Source: Heterohyrax brucei
Taxonomy: Eukaryota > Chordata > Mammalia > Hyracoidea > Procaviidae
Direction: 5' to 3'
Assembly (NCBI GenBank): GCA_028571685.1
Contig: CM053158.1
Coordinates: 60,542,001 to 60,606,000, forward strand
DNA length: 64,000 nucleotides
The translations under genes and the position numbers were made by a program. Positions 32,606 through 43,745 of this stretch are shown one piece after another (position 1 is the stretch's first letter; each line of letters starts with the position of its first letter). The notes under the pieces were generated by a model. That model was given only the letters and a program-made list of their open reading frames with translations, did no database searches and was not told the origin of the DNA.

Positions 32606-33686
32606 ATTCATGACAACTAGATAACGAAGACACGTGCCCATTTCCCTAAGCTTTTGGACACCTTCTTCTACAGTATAACAAGACAAGTCTGGCATTTCCA
32701 CTGGATTTAGGATTGGCCACCATGTAGTCTATGCTTCAGTGAACCAACCAAGTGAGCTAATATATTTTTTTCCAACCTCTTGAGATGAAACATTGCATGA
32801 AGAATCTGTGTTTAGTGGCCCCGTATCAGTAAAATCAGATCAAATTTTCTGTTCCTTGTACCATTATCTCTCATTGTTAATAGCCATTCTCATACATTAC
32901 CCCCCAAATTACTGTTTGTATTATATTAGAAAAATAAAGCAGTTCTTTTGGAAATGTAGCATGCCTCCTCATGAATCGTATACTTCGTGCTTCATCTCTT
33001 GGAGCTCACTGGGATTTCAGTCTAGCTATAGGTCTAGAAACAAAAATAAGTGATGAGTCTGGGTCCCACAGACATTCAGCAATGCCTTGTAAGTCATCTG
33101 CCTCTTATGATGCCCCAGGCAATTCCCCCAAGCACTGCCCCAGGTGTCATCTCTGACACAGGCTTTTCTGATACTGCTGGGTTTATCTAATCAGACTGGG
33201 GAGGAAGGGATATTGGTTTCTCTTGGGAGGGTGGCTTAGCTAGCAAGGGTGGTATAGTCTCTTCAGATGGGAGAGATGGGAGTGAGAGGGCTGATTCTGC
33301 TGAAAGGAGTGATTCAGTAGAATTTAGAGGCTGAAAGTCTCCTGCTTCCTAATTATCTCCCCATATGTCCCCACCCCAAATTTCAGGATCCCATTTCTTA
33401 CCTTTAACTTCAGATGCCTCTCAAGGTTGGCAATTGAGTTGGTGTTGTAATTCAGCCACTCTTGAAATAAGACTTTGGGTTTGGCTTTTGGCAGTATCGA
33501 CTCTGTTTCTACAGAGAATAAGGCTTCATTTTAGGGTTCAAGAGGCAACTTTCTAATCTTGTATATGGCACTTGAGCAGTGACTCTGAAGCCCTAAGCTC
33601 ATCTCTTTCTTTCATTGTGTTGTCTAGCAAAAGTAGGTCAACCCAACCAGTATCACTACATTTCTAGCTTGACAGAAATGTTGAAA
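32606..33686. other. Unassigned; possible old ERV sequence, reverse
   Basis: No exon was recognised. From about 33040 the plus strand has 'aggatcccatttcttacctt' and 'ttggtgttgtaattcagcca', which faintly resemble reverse gag-region sequence of old mammalian ERVs. This could be a host element interrupted by the MaLR provirus, since comparable sequence seems to resume at 36333-36560. Low certainty. Confidence 0.3.
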
Positions 33687-33691
33687 GGCAT

Positions 33692-34057
33692 TATGGATTG
33701 AGTTGTGTGTCCCTGACCCTGCCAAAATATGTGATGTATATCTTAACCTTTGTGGTTATAATCATGTTTGTGAAAGGGTTTTGTTTGTTATGTTAATGAG
33801 TCAATATTAGGATATATCTTGAGTCCATCTCTTTTCAGATATAAAAGAAGAAGAGAAATGCCAAACAACATAAAGATTGCTCAGGAGCAAAAGCTCAGAA
33901 GAGTAAGGGCCATCCTCCAGAAATAACTGAGAGGGAGAGCCTTTCTTTAGAGACAGTACCCTGCATTTGGATTTCTAGACTGCTAAACTTTGACAAAATA
34001 AACTTGTTAAAGCCACCAACTTGTGGTGTTTGTCATAGCAATAGTAGGTAACTGACA
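33692..34057 (+). repeat. MaLR 5' LTR
   Basis: 'tatggattgagttgtgtgtc' at the start (the expected leading TG is mutated), 'aaaataaacttgttaaagcc' as the polyadenylation region, ending 'taactgaca'. It is about 125 bases shorter than its partner at 35837-36327, mostly because it lacks that copy's tandem repeat. Confidence 0.85.
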
Positions 34058-35297
34058 ATTTGGTAATGGATGATTAAGGTATTACTTGAACAGATAATCT
34101 AAAATTTTTGAGTAGTTTTGGACTTGGGCAATGGATAGAACTGGAGGAATTTTAAGGTGCCTACTAGTGAAAGCCTAGGTTACTTTGAAGAGACTGCTGA
34201 TAGAATTATGGACATCAGTGTTGATTCTGATGAGACCTCAGAGGGAAATGAAGCGTTAAATTAAAAAAGTCTCTATCATCTTGGAGAATACATACAGTGC
34301 CAGTAACAGTATGTTGCTAGAAACATGAATGTTAAACGTACCTCTGGCGAGGCTTTAAAATAACTAAGATATGATTGGACAGTGAAGAAAGGTGATGCTT
34401 TTCAAACAGTGGCAAACAAGTTATCTGAATTATGTCCAAATGCATGGTTAATGGCAGAACTTGTAAGTTATGAACATGAATATCTCTTTGATGAGATATC
34501 TAAGAAAGATCTTAAGGTGGCTGTGTGGTTTGTCTTTGCCATTTATAGTAAAATGTAAGGGGAAAGAGAGATTTAAAAATGAACTGTGGAAAATGAAAAC
34601 AGAACTTAAAAATTTGGAAAATTGCATTCCATGAGCTAAGGACACGTGTCCTAGAATGCTAACAAAGGATATGGCTACGTAATCTTTTTTTTTTTAAGAG
34701 ATTAAGCCTGTGACTGGTGGATGTAGCCAACTGTCACAGCAAAAAGTCCACCAGCTTAGACTGAAGGGTGAAGGGATACGATGAAAAGAAAGAAAGCTCT
34801 TTGCTTCTTAGAATTCTTGGATGGAAACAGATGAAAGAGTTACATTGTTATCCTCCAAGAAAAGAGAAAACCGTCCTTGGAGCAGCTCAGAGATCAGCAG
34901 AACTATTGGAAGGAGGATGGGAAGCAGGTGCTTCTCAGTTTCAAAGGGTGGGTCCCCTGTCTTCTGGATGCCAAAGGATGAAGTAAAGCCTTCTGGGTTT
35001 CAAGGAGTCAGATTTTTGTCAACTTGATTCCAGAGTGTGGAGCTGCCATTAAAGTTTGCCAGGGGTTTGGGGCCAGCACACAAATCTGAGGGGTTAGGGC
35101 TGCTGTATCCAGGGGCCTGAGGTAGTGTGGTTGCCACTCAGATGGACTAGGGTAATGGGGCTGCCCAAAGCGGAGGGAACAGAATTGCCATCCTATTGGG
35201 CCTGGAAGGCACAGATACAGCCCAGGGCTAAGAGCCTTCCACACAGAATCCAGAAGGCGTGTCTAAACCCAAGCCTGGAGGGCATGGCCATTGTCTA

Positions 35298-35465
35298 AAA
35301 AACCCAGTGCTGTGGAGTCGGATCTGACTCATAGCTACTCATAGCGACCATATGGGTCAGAGTAAAATCACTCCAGAGTTTCCAAGGAGCACCTGGTAGA
35401 TTTGAACTGCCAACCCTTGGGTTAGCAGATGTAGCATTTAACCCACTACACCACCTGGGTTTCAG
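35298..35465 (-). mobile_element. AfroSINE in MaLR internal region
   Basis: A full reverse copy ('aacccagtgctgtggagtcg' to 'caccacctgggtttca'). It is bounded by a perfect 12-base duplication 'ggccattgtcta' at 35286-35297 and 35466-35477. It contains a small internal repeat of 'catag(c)..actcatagcgacc'. Confidence 0.95.
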
Positions 35466-35836
35466 GGCCATTGTCTAGATGGCAGAGGATTATTTTCAAG
35501 AGTTCACAGCTAATGCAAACTGTTCTGCTGGGCTTTGGACTTGCTTAGCGTCTGTTGTCCCATCTCCCTTCCATTTGTAATGGCAATGTCTACCTTGTGC
35601 TTGCTTCACCACTGTACTTTGGGAAAAGATAATTTGTAATTTAGATTTCACAGGTCCACAGATGAAAAATGTTGAAGCACGGAATATGCTTCAAGTCTGA
35701 CCCATATTTCATTTAGATGAGGCAGAAAATGAGATTTTGGACTTGGAGTTGATTTAAGACTTTTGGAATGATGTCATGTGGTGAATGTGTTTTACGTGCA
35801 GCAAGGATGTGAATTTTGGGAGATTAAAGCATGGAA

Positions 35837-36327
35837 TGTTATGATTGAAATCATGTCCACCAGGTATATGTATTGTAAATCCTCAACCTCTGCCTGTGGT
35901 TATGATCCTATGTGTGAATGGATTTTGTTATGTTAATGAGGTAGGATTGCATTATGTTAAATGATGATCAAGTTACATTTGTTACGTTGAGGCAGGATTA
36001 GGGTATATGTTGAGGCAGGATTAGGGTATATGTTGAGGCAGGATTAGGGTATATATTGAGTCAATCTTTTGTGAGAGATAAAAGACAGAAACAAGAGAAG
36101 CAGACATGGAAAAAGAAAGATGCCAAGCCAACTGAAGATCACTCGGAAGCAGAAGTTCAAAAAGACTAAGACCTTCTACTTAGCCAACAGAGAGAGAAAG
36201 CCTTTCCCTAGAGTTAGAACCTTGAATTTAGACTTCTGGTCTCCTAACTGTGAGAAAATAAATGTCTATTTGTTAAAATCACCCATTTTTGGTATTTCTG
36301 TAATAGTAGTACCAGATAACTAATACA
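35837..36327 (+). repeat. MaLR 3' LTR
   Basis: It starts 'tgttatgattgaaatcatgt' after a purine-rich stretch and ends 'gataactaataca'. 'gagaaaataaatgtctattt' holds the polyadenylation signal. It contains three identical 23-base tandem units not present in the 5' LTR. Confidence 0.88.
35986..36054 (+). repeat. 23-bp tandem repeat, 3 identical units
   Basis: A 23-base unit starting 'gttgaggcaggattaggg' is repeated three times without a mismatch (35986-36008, 36009-36031, 36032-36054). It lies within the 3' LTR only. A weaker related sequence precedes it (around 35940-35960). Confidence 0.95.
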
Positions 36328-36560
36328 AGCATCAGCTACATAATCTCCCAGAGCCTTGTTTCTCATAAACATATGATCTAATGATGGTAACATTTTACAT
36401 ATTTCTACTGCCTCCTCAGGCCATGGATTAGCAGTGCCCTCTCTCCTACTGCAATCAGAGACATTGACATCAATATGCTTGGATCTAGCCAGACTTGAGA
36501 GCAAATTTCAAAAATTCATCCGTAAGATTTTGTTCCTCTAAAACCATAGTTACTACCAAA

Positions 36561-37484
36561 TGTCTTAGATTGGGCTCTCTAGTGGAGCAGAACTGGTGAA
36601 TTGCATATATATTAATTTATATATAGACATACTTGTTTCAAGGAAGTGTCTCACAAAGTTGTGGAGGCTGGTAAGTTCCAAAACTGTGGATCTATCATGA
36701 GACTAGAGACTTGTCCTAACTCTTACAGTTGCAGGGGAGGGCAAATCCCAAATCTATAAGTCAGACAGGGGTCTGCTGGCCCAAGTCCCAAGAACCAGAG
36801 GTCAGAGGATGATAAGTTGGGTGCAGGATCAGCAACTGGTAAGCTTTGCCAGAATATTCATATATATCGGATGCAGGCCACAGCCCCAGGGAAACCTCCC
36901 TTACTCAGAAGACAGAGTGGAGGATAACTGCTTAGTACCAAGAATCATGGTTGTATTAGTCATCCAGTGCTGGTATAATAGAATACCACAAGTGGATGGC
37001 TTTTAAAGAGAGAAATTTTGTTTTGTCACAGTTCAGTAAGTTAAGAGCCCAACTTCACAGTGTTAGCTCCAGAGGAAAGCTTTTTCTCTTGGCTTTGCAG
37101 GAAGGTCCTTGTCATCAACCTTCCCGTGGACTGGGAACTTCTGAAGTGCAGGGACTCTGAGTCCTTTCCAAGGGACACGCTCTGCTCACAGGACTGCTTC
37201 ATGGTGACATGAAGTCCCCAAATCCCTCTGCTAGCTTTTCTCCCCGTATCTGAAGAGAATGCCTCAAAGCACAACACAGTCTCATACATGAGTCCTGCCC
37301 CATCAATGCAATTGCAGTCCATTCTTCCTCACTGACGTCGTAGAGGCAAGACTTACAGCATGGAGGAACATCACACAATACCAGGAACCATGGCGCAGCC
37401 AAACTGCCGCACACATTTTTGTGGGACATAATTCAGTCCATGACAATGGCCTACCTAAGCTGACACCTAACATTAGCTGTCACA
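36561..37484 (-). mobile_element. LTR of second type, minus strand, with nested MaLR LTR
   Basis: The outer LTR starts 'tgtcttagattgggctctct' and carries 'ttgtttcaaggaagtg', 'gttgtggaggctggtaagtt' and 'accaagaatcatgg'. It resumes after the nested LTR with 'cctacctaagctgacaccta' and ends 'ttagctgtcaca'. The order fits one LTR split by the insertion at 36952-37445. It resembles ERVL/MaLR-class LTRs; the subfamily is not assigned. Confidence 0.65.
36952..37445 (-). mobile_element. MaLR LTR nested in another LTR
   Basis: It runs 'tgtattagtcatccagtgct' to 'cagtccatgaca'. Flanks 'atggt' (36947-36951) and 'atggc' (37446-37450) form a 5-base duplication with one change. The host LTR reads continuously across the insertion. 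Confidence 0.85.
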
Positions 37485-37949
37485 TCATTGGCAATTTCTT
37501 GTTCAGACAAATGGGCTCAATGAGTAGACTACTTTTCATCATTAAGATGATGAATGAAAATGTCAACAGGAATCAACATGCTAAAGAATTATAATGTTGA
37601 AGTTAGGCATTAGCTTATCTAGTTAGATGAAAATATTGCTGTTGATTTTGAAATGTGAATCTTCTCCAAGTTTCTGAAAAGTCATTCTGTAGATAGCTGT
37701 GGCCTCAATTTCCAACCTGAGAATGATTCAAGAACCAGACTACTGTTAAATTCCTACCTGCTTCTTTTCTAACAGTCAGCCGGTAAAAGCCATACAGGGA
37801 TGAGGACAGACACCTATAAACCTGTGTCAAAACCTGAATTCTGATAGAAGGAGCTGGGAAGAGGAGGGATGCGGAGTTACTGCAGAAGGCTGACTCAGTT
37901 TCTGTTGAAGGTGATGAGAAGTTTTGGAAACCAATAGTGGAGATGGTTA
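37485..37949. other. Unassigned non-coding sequence
   Basis: No repeat or exon was recognised. Confidence 0.35.
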
Positions 37950-38050
37950 CAGTCATTCTGAGTATAGTTAACTTTAGACTTTACCTTTGAAAGGATTAAA
38001 ATGGCAAATCGTACCTTGTGTATATTTTGCCACAATTAACAAATTTTTCT
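37950..38050 (+). repeat. L1M 3'-end fragment
   Basis: 'aaggattaaaatggcaaatc', 'gtgtatattttgccacaatt' and 'aacaaattttt' match the final bases of old L1M elements. It is short and diverged. Confidence 0.5.
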
Positions 38051-39801
38051 CAAACTGACTCTTGAGCCACTCATTAGAAGGGAAAGCCCTCGGGCATAAA
38101 GTCACCTGTGTCATGGACACTGCTACCAAGAATATGAACATGGGAGTGACACCAACAGCTTCAGTTATTAGGTTATTTCCTTTAACTCACTACTCCTTAA
38201 AGAAAGCATGAGCAGAACTGAGTTAAAAAAAATCCTTCTGTAATTGAAAATTTCTTCCAGAAAAGAGTCCAGTCAAGAGACTGGAGAAAGGTAGGAGACT
38301 GAAAGGAGGTCTGTGAGCCCCAGAGGTGACTGACAGGCCACGGAGAAATGTGGATGGGCTGCAGCCCTGGGAGGTTCAGGGTCACAGTCAGAGCTCCAAG
38401 AGCTCTGTGTTAGCCACAGAGTGAATAAGCATGTATCTTGTCCACAGGTACCACCATCTGAAGATGAAATTATCTGTAATTGTGATTAACAGCACACAAA
38501 TCAATTTAAAACTATTTCTCTAATTTAAAGCAGTTCTCTAAGAAATCATTAAATACTGTCATAGTGCACACTAGAAATACGATTACCATTATGGAGGTGT
38601 TCTTTAAATTTTTTATGTTAAGAAGTCTTTGTATATGAGGAGTTTAGGACCTCTTTCAGGAAATATTTCTGCAGGAACATGCCATCCCACCCTGGCCGGG
38701 ATCAGTCAGCCTATTTGCCCTTTCACATCATGCTATGGGGAGAGACTCAGCCAGCCATCTGGTGGTTAAGCCTCATTCCTGGGACTGTTACCCTGTCCAT
38801 CACCTTTCTGTTCCAGGGCTTCTTGGCTATTCCGACTATCCATTCCTCATTCAGTCAGTGACTCCTAGTCAGTTCCCAGTACCTATCTTTGGCTCTGCAA
38901 GCCTGTCGTCCTGCCCCAGGCACCAGCTATAGATCACCCACATCATTCTGACTGAGAAGTGAAGCTATCTTTTATCTTGAGCCCCACATCTTGGCTACAA
39001 GAGACAATACCCACTATCTACGATATCTGTATCCAACTGGTCAGATATGTTCCCTCATAAAACCCCCAATCTTTCTATTAATAGAGAGACAATAACTACC
39101 ACATGAGGGCAGCCCATTTCACAAGGGAATCCTTGGATGAAGAGCATTTTGGGAGGTGTCTATGGAGGAGGCATTTCAGAACACTACTTGTTTCCAACTA
39201 GATTCCTTCAAAAACGAATTTTGTGTACAAGTTGTGTGATTGGGAGTTGATCTTTAGAAGCAGGAGTGAAAGAATGGAAAGAGAGTCACACAGAAAAAAG
39301 AAGAAAAAAATGTAAAGATGTGTTATCAAAGTCTCTGTTAAGGACCCTTAGGGAGAAGGGACAGTCAACTGATTCTACTGAAAATGCTGATAAACAGAGA
39401 GAGCTGCCTCCCAGACCTGTCTGTTTGGAGCATTTATTGATGGCTAAAGCCACAAGTTGAGGGTTGCTACAGGGGCATTCACACTGTAGTGCTTACAGGC
39501 TGATTTTATGCATGGAAAGTTTTTGTGTCTGACAAGGTCCTAAGGGCCTTCTTAAGGTGGAATGACTGGGTGTATCCATGACATGATAGTCGGGAAATCC
39601 AGAAATGCCAGCTTCTATAATGAACATCAGCCAACCTCTGCCCCTAGAGGCTTTCAATATTTCCAGACAAAGAACAAAGTAAAGAAAAGCAATATTTTGT
39701 AAAAGTTAGATTAACCTGGTTCTCAAATCCTAATGTAGAGAATTTTCATTAGTTCGGCTGGATCACAAGAAACATCTCCTTTTTCCAGTCATTTAGGTTT
39801 A
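38051..39801. other. Unassigned non-coding sequence
   Basis: About 1.75 kb without a recognised repeat or exon. Open frames (for example 38679-38861, 39266-39460) have no domain. The stretch 38680-38940 is relatively GC-rich. It is one of the better places to search for unique or conserved DNA in the window. Confidence 0.4.
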
Positions 39802-41090
39802 CAAGGCCTGACAATTAAGTTCGCAAACTTGCCACTGTTCGCTTACATTGGCAGCACTACACAAACAACTCGGTAAGGTTTCATACCTTTGGTACATAAG
39901 TGTCTCACAGCTGTGTTCATGTCAACTTGTGGCATTATCTTGCTAAGTGGTTTTCATTATTGTTGAGTGTTTTTGTGTGCTGTCACGATAATGTCAGAGC
40001 TTGAATTAAAGCAATAGACAAACATTAAATTTCTGGATAAACTTGGCGAGAATTGAAATCGGGGACATGTTAGTCCAAGTTTATGCAGATAATGCCATGA
40101 AGAAAATGACTCTATGCAAGTGAATTAAATGTTTTTCTGAGGGGTAGAAAGTGTCACTGATGAAGAGATGCTAGTGGAGCCAGTAGTGAGTAAAACTGAC
40201 AAAAAAAATTGCAAAAATCCGTCAAACTGAGCATCAAAATCATTGATTGACTGTGAGAAACATAACAGACAAAGTAAACATCAATAGAGAAGCAGTTAGG
40301 AAAATCTAAACTGAAAATCTTGGCATACCAGCGATGTGTGCAAAAATGGTCCTGAAAGAGCTCACCAATGAACAAAAAGTAAGGGAGAGTCATGTTTGAC
40401 AAGACTTTTGGAGAGCCAAGATTATATTTTGGGCTGGGTTCTCACTGGTGATGAAACATGGATGTACCAATTCAACCCTGAAATAAAGAATCAAAATGTG
40501 CAACGGAAGTCAGCCAGTTCTCCACAACCAAAAGAGTTCTATCAGCCCAAATCAACAGTCAAAACAATGTTGCTGACATTTTATTGATATCAGAGGGATT
40601 GTTCATTATGAATTTGTACCAGCTAAACAGTTAACCAAGTTTACTATTTGGAAGTGCTGAAAAGGCTGCATGAAAAACAGACGAAAATGACCTGAACTTT
40701 TCACCAACAACTCGTGGCTCTTACGTGACAGTAGTGCACCAGCTCACACGACACTGTCTCTGAGGGAGTTTTTAGAAATTAAATGAATAACTGTGTTGGA
40801 ACACCCCACCTACTCACCTAATCTGGCCCCCAGTGACTTTTTTCTTTACACAAAGGAAACATTGAAAGGAAGACATTTTGATGACATTCTGGACATCAGC
40901 TGTAATATACAACAGCTCTGATGGCCATTCCAGAAAAAGACTTCCAAAATTGCTTTGAAGGGTGGACTAGGTGCTGGAATTGGTGCATAGCTTCCCAAGG
41001 CAAGTCCTTCGAAGGTAACCACAGTGATAGTCAGCAGTCAGGTATGTAGCACTTCTAGGATGAGTTTGCAAACTTCATTGTCAGACCTTG
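39802..41090 (+). mobile_element. Complete mariner DNA transposon
   Basis: The 1289-bp element has 27-base terminal inverted repeats: left 39802-39828 ('caaggcctgacaattaag...') and right 41064-41090 ('...cattgtcagaccttg'), about four mismatches. TA dinucleotides lie on both sides (39800-39801 and 41091-41092), the mariner target site. The length equals that of autonomous mariners. The transposase between the ends is decayed, so it cannot move by itself. Confidence 0.95.
39991..41049 (+). pseudogene. Mariner transposase pseudogene
   Basis: A mariner transposase excises and inserts the element at TA sites using a D,D34D catalytic triad. From the presumed start (39991, residues MSELELKQ then a stop) the protein can be followed with frameshifts to a stop at 41047. 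Visible marks are 'VLTGDETWMYQF' (first catalytic Asp, about 40441-40476), 'RDSSAPAHTTLS' (second Asp; the usual His-Asp-Asn context is altered, about 40727) and 'YSPNLAPSDFF' (third Asp, about 40810). Several stops inactivate it. The longest open piece is 40396-40587. Confidence 0.92.
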
Positions 41091-41174
41091 TATGACTCAA
41101 GTAGGTCATGAAGCCTGCTCCATTTCACCTATCCAAAACCAAACCCTAAATCTTGATGTTACTGTGCCTGGAGG
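41091..41174. other. Unassigned flank of mariner
   Basis: A short stretch between the mariner right end and a MIR. No feature was seen. Confidence 0.3.
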
Positions 41175-41425
41175 CAGCAGGGTATTATAATCAAATGACT
41201 GAGCTTTGGAGCCAAAGGTTTGGAGCCTGGGTTTGAATTCTAGCTTTACCATTTAAATAATTGTATGACCTTGTTGTTATAAAGTGGAGATATAATGTAG
41301 TAGCTACTTTATAGGCATAGAGTGAGGAGTAAACGAATTAATTCATGTAAAGTAGTGACAACAGTGTCTGCCACACAGCAAGCAAAGCACCCAAAAATGT
41401 TGGCTATGGTTGTTAGTACTATCCT
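41175..41425 (+). repeat. MIR, near full length
   Basis: 'gactgagctttggagccaaa', 'gcctgggtttgaattctagc', 'gtctgccacacagcaagcaa' and 'aaaatgttggctatggttgt' give head, core and 3' LINE-related tail in order. It is an unusually complete example of this ancient SINE. Confidence 0.8.
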
Positions 41426-41490
41426 TCAGCAGCTGAAAGGAAGAGAGAGAGAAAAGAAAGCAGCAGCTGTATAAGGGTACTGTGGTCTGC
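41388..41490 (+). repeat. Local duplication, copy 1
   Basis: 'aaaaatgttggctatggttg' then 'ttagtactatccttcagcag', 'ctgaaaggaagagagagag' and 'agggtactgt' recur in the same order at 41872-41917 and 43968-44035. The repeated unit includes the MIR tail and non-MIR sequence, so it is a segmental duplication and not two independent MIRs. Confidence 0.75.
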
Positions 41491-41868
41491 TGCTAGTGAC
41501 TCCATCCACCACTAAAAGTGGGCATAATGCAAATTATGAAAAATATGATTATTATTCATCTCTTTGTGACAGAGTGATAATTAGCAAAGAAGACAAATCT
41601 AGAGAACTATCTCATTCGTGGGTACCTACACAACAGAGGGGAGAATAGGCTTACTCTGTGATGTTCCAGGGTACGGATTTACCTTAGCATAATTACAAAC
41701 TGTTAACCAGTAACAACTGTGCAAGACTAGAATGGCTGGCAGTAAAGCCCAGGACTCCTTGTGGCTGCTTGCACTTGGTAAGAAATCAGGACGATGGGTG
41801 GTGACTACACTAGAGCAAACTCAGTTCTCTACAGTTCCTCTCACACTTAAGAGCAGAACAGAAGAAGT
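41491..41868. other. Unassigned non-coding sequence
   Basis: Unique-looking sequence between the two copies of the local duplication. No exon or repeat was recognised. Confidence 0.35.
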
Positions 41869-41917
41869 ACCTGAAAATGTTGGCTATGATTATTAGTACT
41901 ATCCTATAGCACGTGTT
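41869..41917 (+). repeat. Local duplication, copy 2 (left part)
   Basis: 'gaaaatgttggctatgatta' and 'ttagtactatcctatagcac' repeat copy 1. Copy 2 is interrupted by RTE insertions and resumes at about 43968. Confidence 0.7.
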
Positions 41918-43739
41918 TAGGTCAAAAAAAAAAAAGAAAAAACTAAACAAAAGATTTCGAAGAGCAAGTCGAGAAGACATAAGAAGGTACCATAATGACA
42001 TGTGCAAAGAGCTGGAAATGGAAAACCAAAAGGGAAGAACAAGTTTTGCATTTATCAAGCTGAAAGAACTGAAGAAAGAATTCAAGCCTCGAGTTGCAAC
42101 AGTGAAGAATTCTACAGAGAAACTACTAAAAGACTCAGAGAGCATCAAAGCAAAATGGAAGGAATACACAGGGTTGTTATATCAGAAAGAACTGGTCGAA
42201 GTTCAGCCATTTGAGGAGGTAGCATGTGATCAGGAACCGATGGTACTGAAGGAAGAAGTTCAGGCTGCATGGAAGGCGATGGCAAAAAACAGGGCTCCAG
42301 GAACTGAAAGACTATCAGCTGAGACAGTTCAACAAACAGATGCAGTGCTGGAAGTGCTCATTCATTTATGCCAAGAAATTTGGAGGACAGCTACCTCACC
42401 AACTGACTTGAAGAGATCCATATTTATGTCCATTCCAAAGAAAAGTGATCCAACGGAATGCAGAAATTATTGAACAATATCATTAATATCACATGCAAGT
42501 AAAACTGTGCTCAAGATTGTTCAAAAGTGACTGCAACAGTGTATTGACAAGGAACTGCCAGAAATTCAAGCTGGATTCAGCGGAAGACATGGAACCAGGA
42601 ATATCATTGCTGATGCCAGACAGATCTAGGCTAAAAACAGAGTACCAGAAAGATGTTTACTTGTGTTTCGCTGACTATGCAAAGGCTTTTAACTCTGTGG
42701 ATCATTGTGAATTATGACTAACATTTCGGAGAACGGAAATTTCAGAACACCTAACTGTGCTCTTAAGGAATCTGTATATGAATCAAGAGGCAGTCACACA
42801 AACAGAACAAGGGGACACTGCATGGTTTAAAGTCAGGAAAGGTGTGCGTCAGGGTTGTATCCTTTACCATACCTTTTTAATCTGTACGCCGAGCAAACAT
42901 CCTGAGAAGCTGGATTCTATGAAGAAGAACGAGGCATCAAGATTGGAGGATGACTCATTTACAACCTGTGTTGCATCACCTTTTTGCTGGAAGTGAAGAT
43001 TTGAGGCACTTACTTACGAAGATCAAGGACCAGACTTCAGTATGGATTGCACCTCAACATCAAGAAAACAAAACTCCTCATGACTGGACCAGTAAGCAAC
43101 ATTGTCATAAACAGAGAAAGGATTGAGGTTGTCAAGGATTTCATTTTACTTGGATCTACAATCAACATCCAGGGAAGCAGCAGTCAAGAAATCAAAAGAC
43201 GCATTGCATTGGGAAAATCTGCTGCAGAAGATCTCTTTAAAGTACTCAAAAGTAAGGATGTCACCGTGAAGACTAAAGTGTACCTGACCCACCCCATGGT
43301 ATTTTCAGTCGCATCATATGCATGCAAAAGCTGAACAATGAGCAAAGAAGACAGAATAAGAATTGGTGCCTTTGAATAGTGGTATTGGAGAACCATGTCA
43401 AATGTACCATGGACCATCAAAAGAACAAATAGGTCTGTTTTGGAAGAAGTACAACCAGAATGCTCCTTGAAAGCAAAGATGGCAAGACTGAATCCTACAT
43501 ACTTTGGACATGTTGTCAAGAAGGATCAGTCCATGAGAAGAAGACATGCTTGGTAGAGTGGAGGGTCAATGAAAAAGAGGAAGACCCTCTATGAGATGGA
43601 TTGACACAGTGGTCACAAAAATGGGCTTAAGCGTAAAAATTATTGTGGGTATGCATGGTGGAAGACAGGGCAGTGCTTCATTCTGTTGTTCATAGGGTCG
43701 CTATGAGTCACAACCAACTCTATGGCACCTAACAACAAC
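41918..43739 (+). mobile_element. RTE LINE, 5'-truncated, complete 3' end
   Basis: It begins near an A-rich run (41925-41941) at 'aactaaacaaaagatttcga' and ends 'ctctatggcacctaacaaca'. Target duplication 'atagcacgtgtt' (41906-41917) and 'atagcacatgtt' (43740-43751). The RT and C-terminal regions are present but broken, and the endonuclease is missing. It lies immediately upstream of another RTE 3' end. Confidence 0.88.
41940..43334 (+). pseudogene. RTE ORF remnant (reverse transcriptase)
   Basis: RTE elements encode one protein with endonuclease and reverse transcriptase. This copy lacks the endonuclease. A 186-codon open piece (41913-42473) covers the pre-RT linker and first RT motifs ('KSIFMSIPKKSDPTECRNY'-like end). 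Next come 'LCFADYAKAFNSVDH' (catalytic Asp motif A, about 42661-42705), 'VRKGVRQGCIL' (motif B, about 42832-42865) and 'ILLGSTINIQGSSSQEIKRR' (about 43144). The Y-A-D-D box region near 42980 is destroyed. Stops and frameshifts are frequent. Confidence 0.9.
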
Positions 43740-43745
43740 ATAGCA

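Larger units (their letters stand above)
33692..36327 (+). mobile_element. Complete MaLR provirus with target duplication
   Basis: The 5' LTR (33692-34057), internal region (34058-35836) and 3' LTR (35837-36327) are in order and flanked by 'ggcat' (33687-33691) and 'agcat' (36328-36332), a 5-base duplication with one change. The internal region starts 'atttggtaatggatga' and ends in a purine-rich tract before the 3' LTR. It carries no usable open frame, as is usual for MaLR elements, which need trans-acting proteins. An AfroSINE is inserted at 35298-35465. Confidence 0.9.

Noticed and set aside
41913-42473. 186-codon open frame as a host gene
   Set aside because: Its sequence is the RTE pre-RT and RT region, in frame with downstream RTE motifs and followed by the RTE 3' end.
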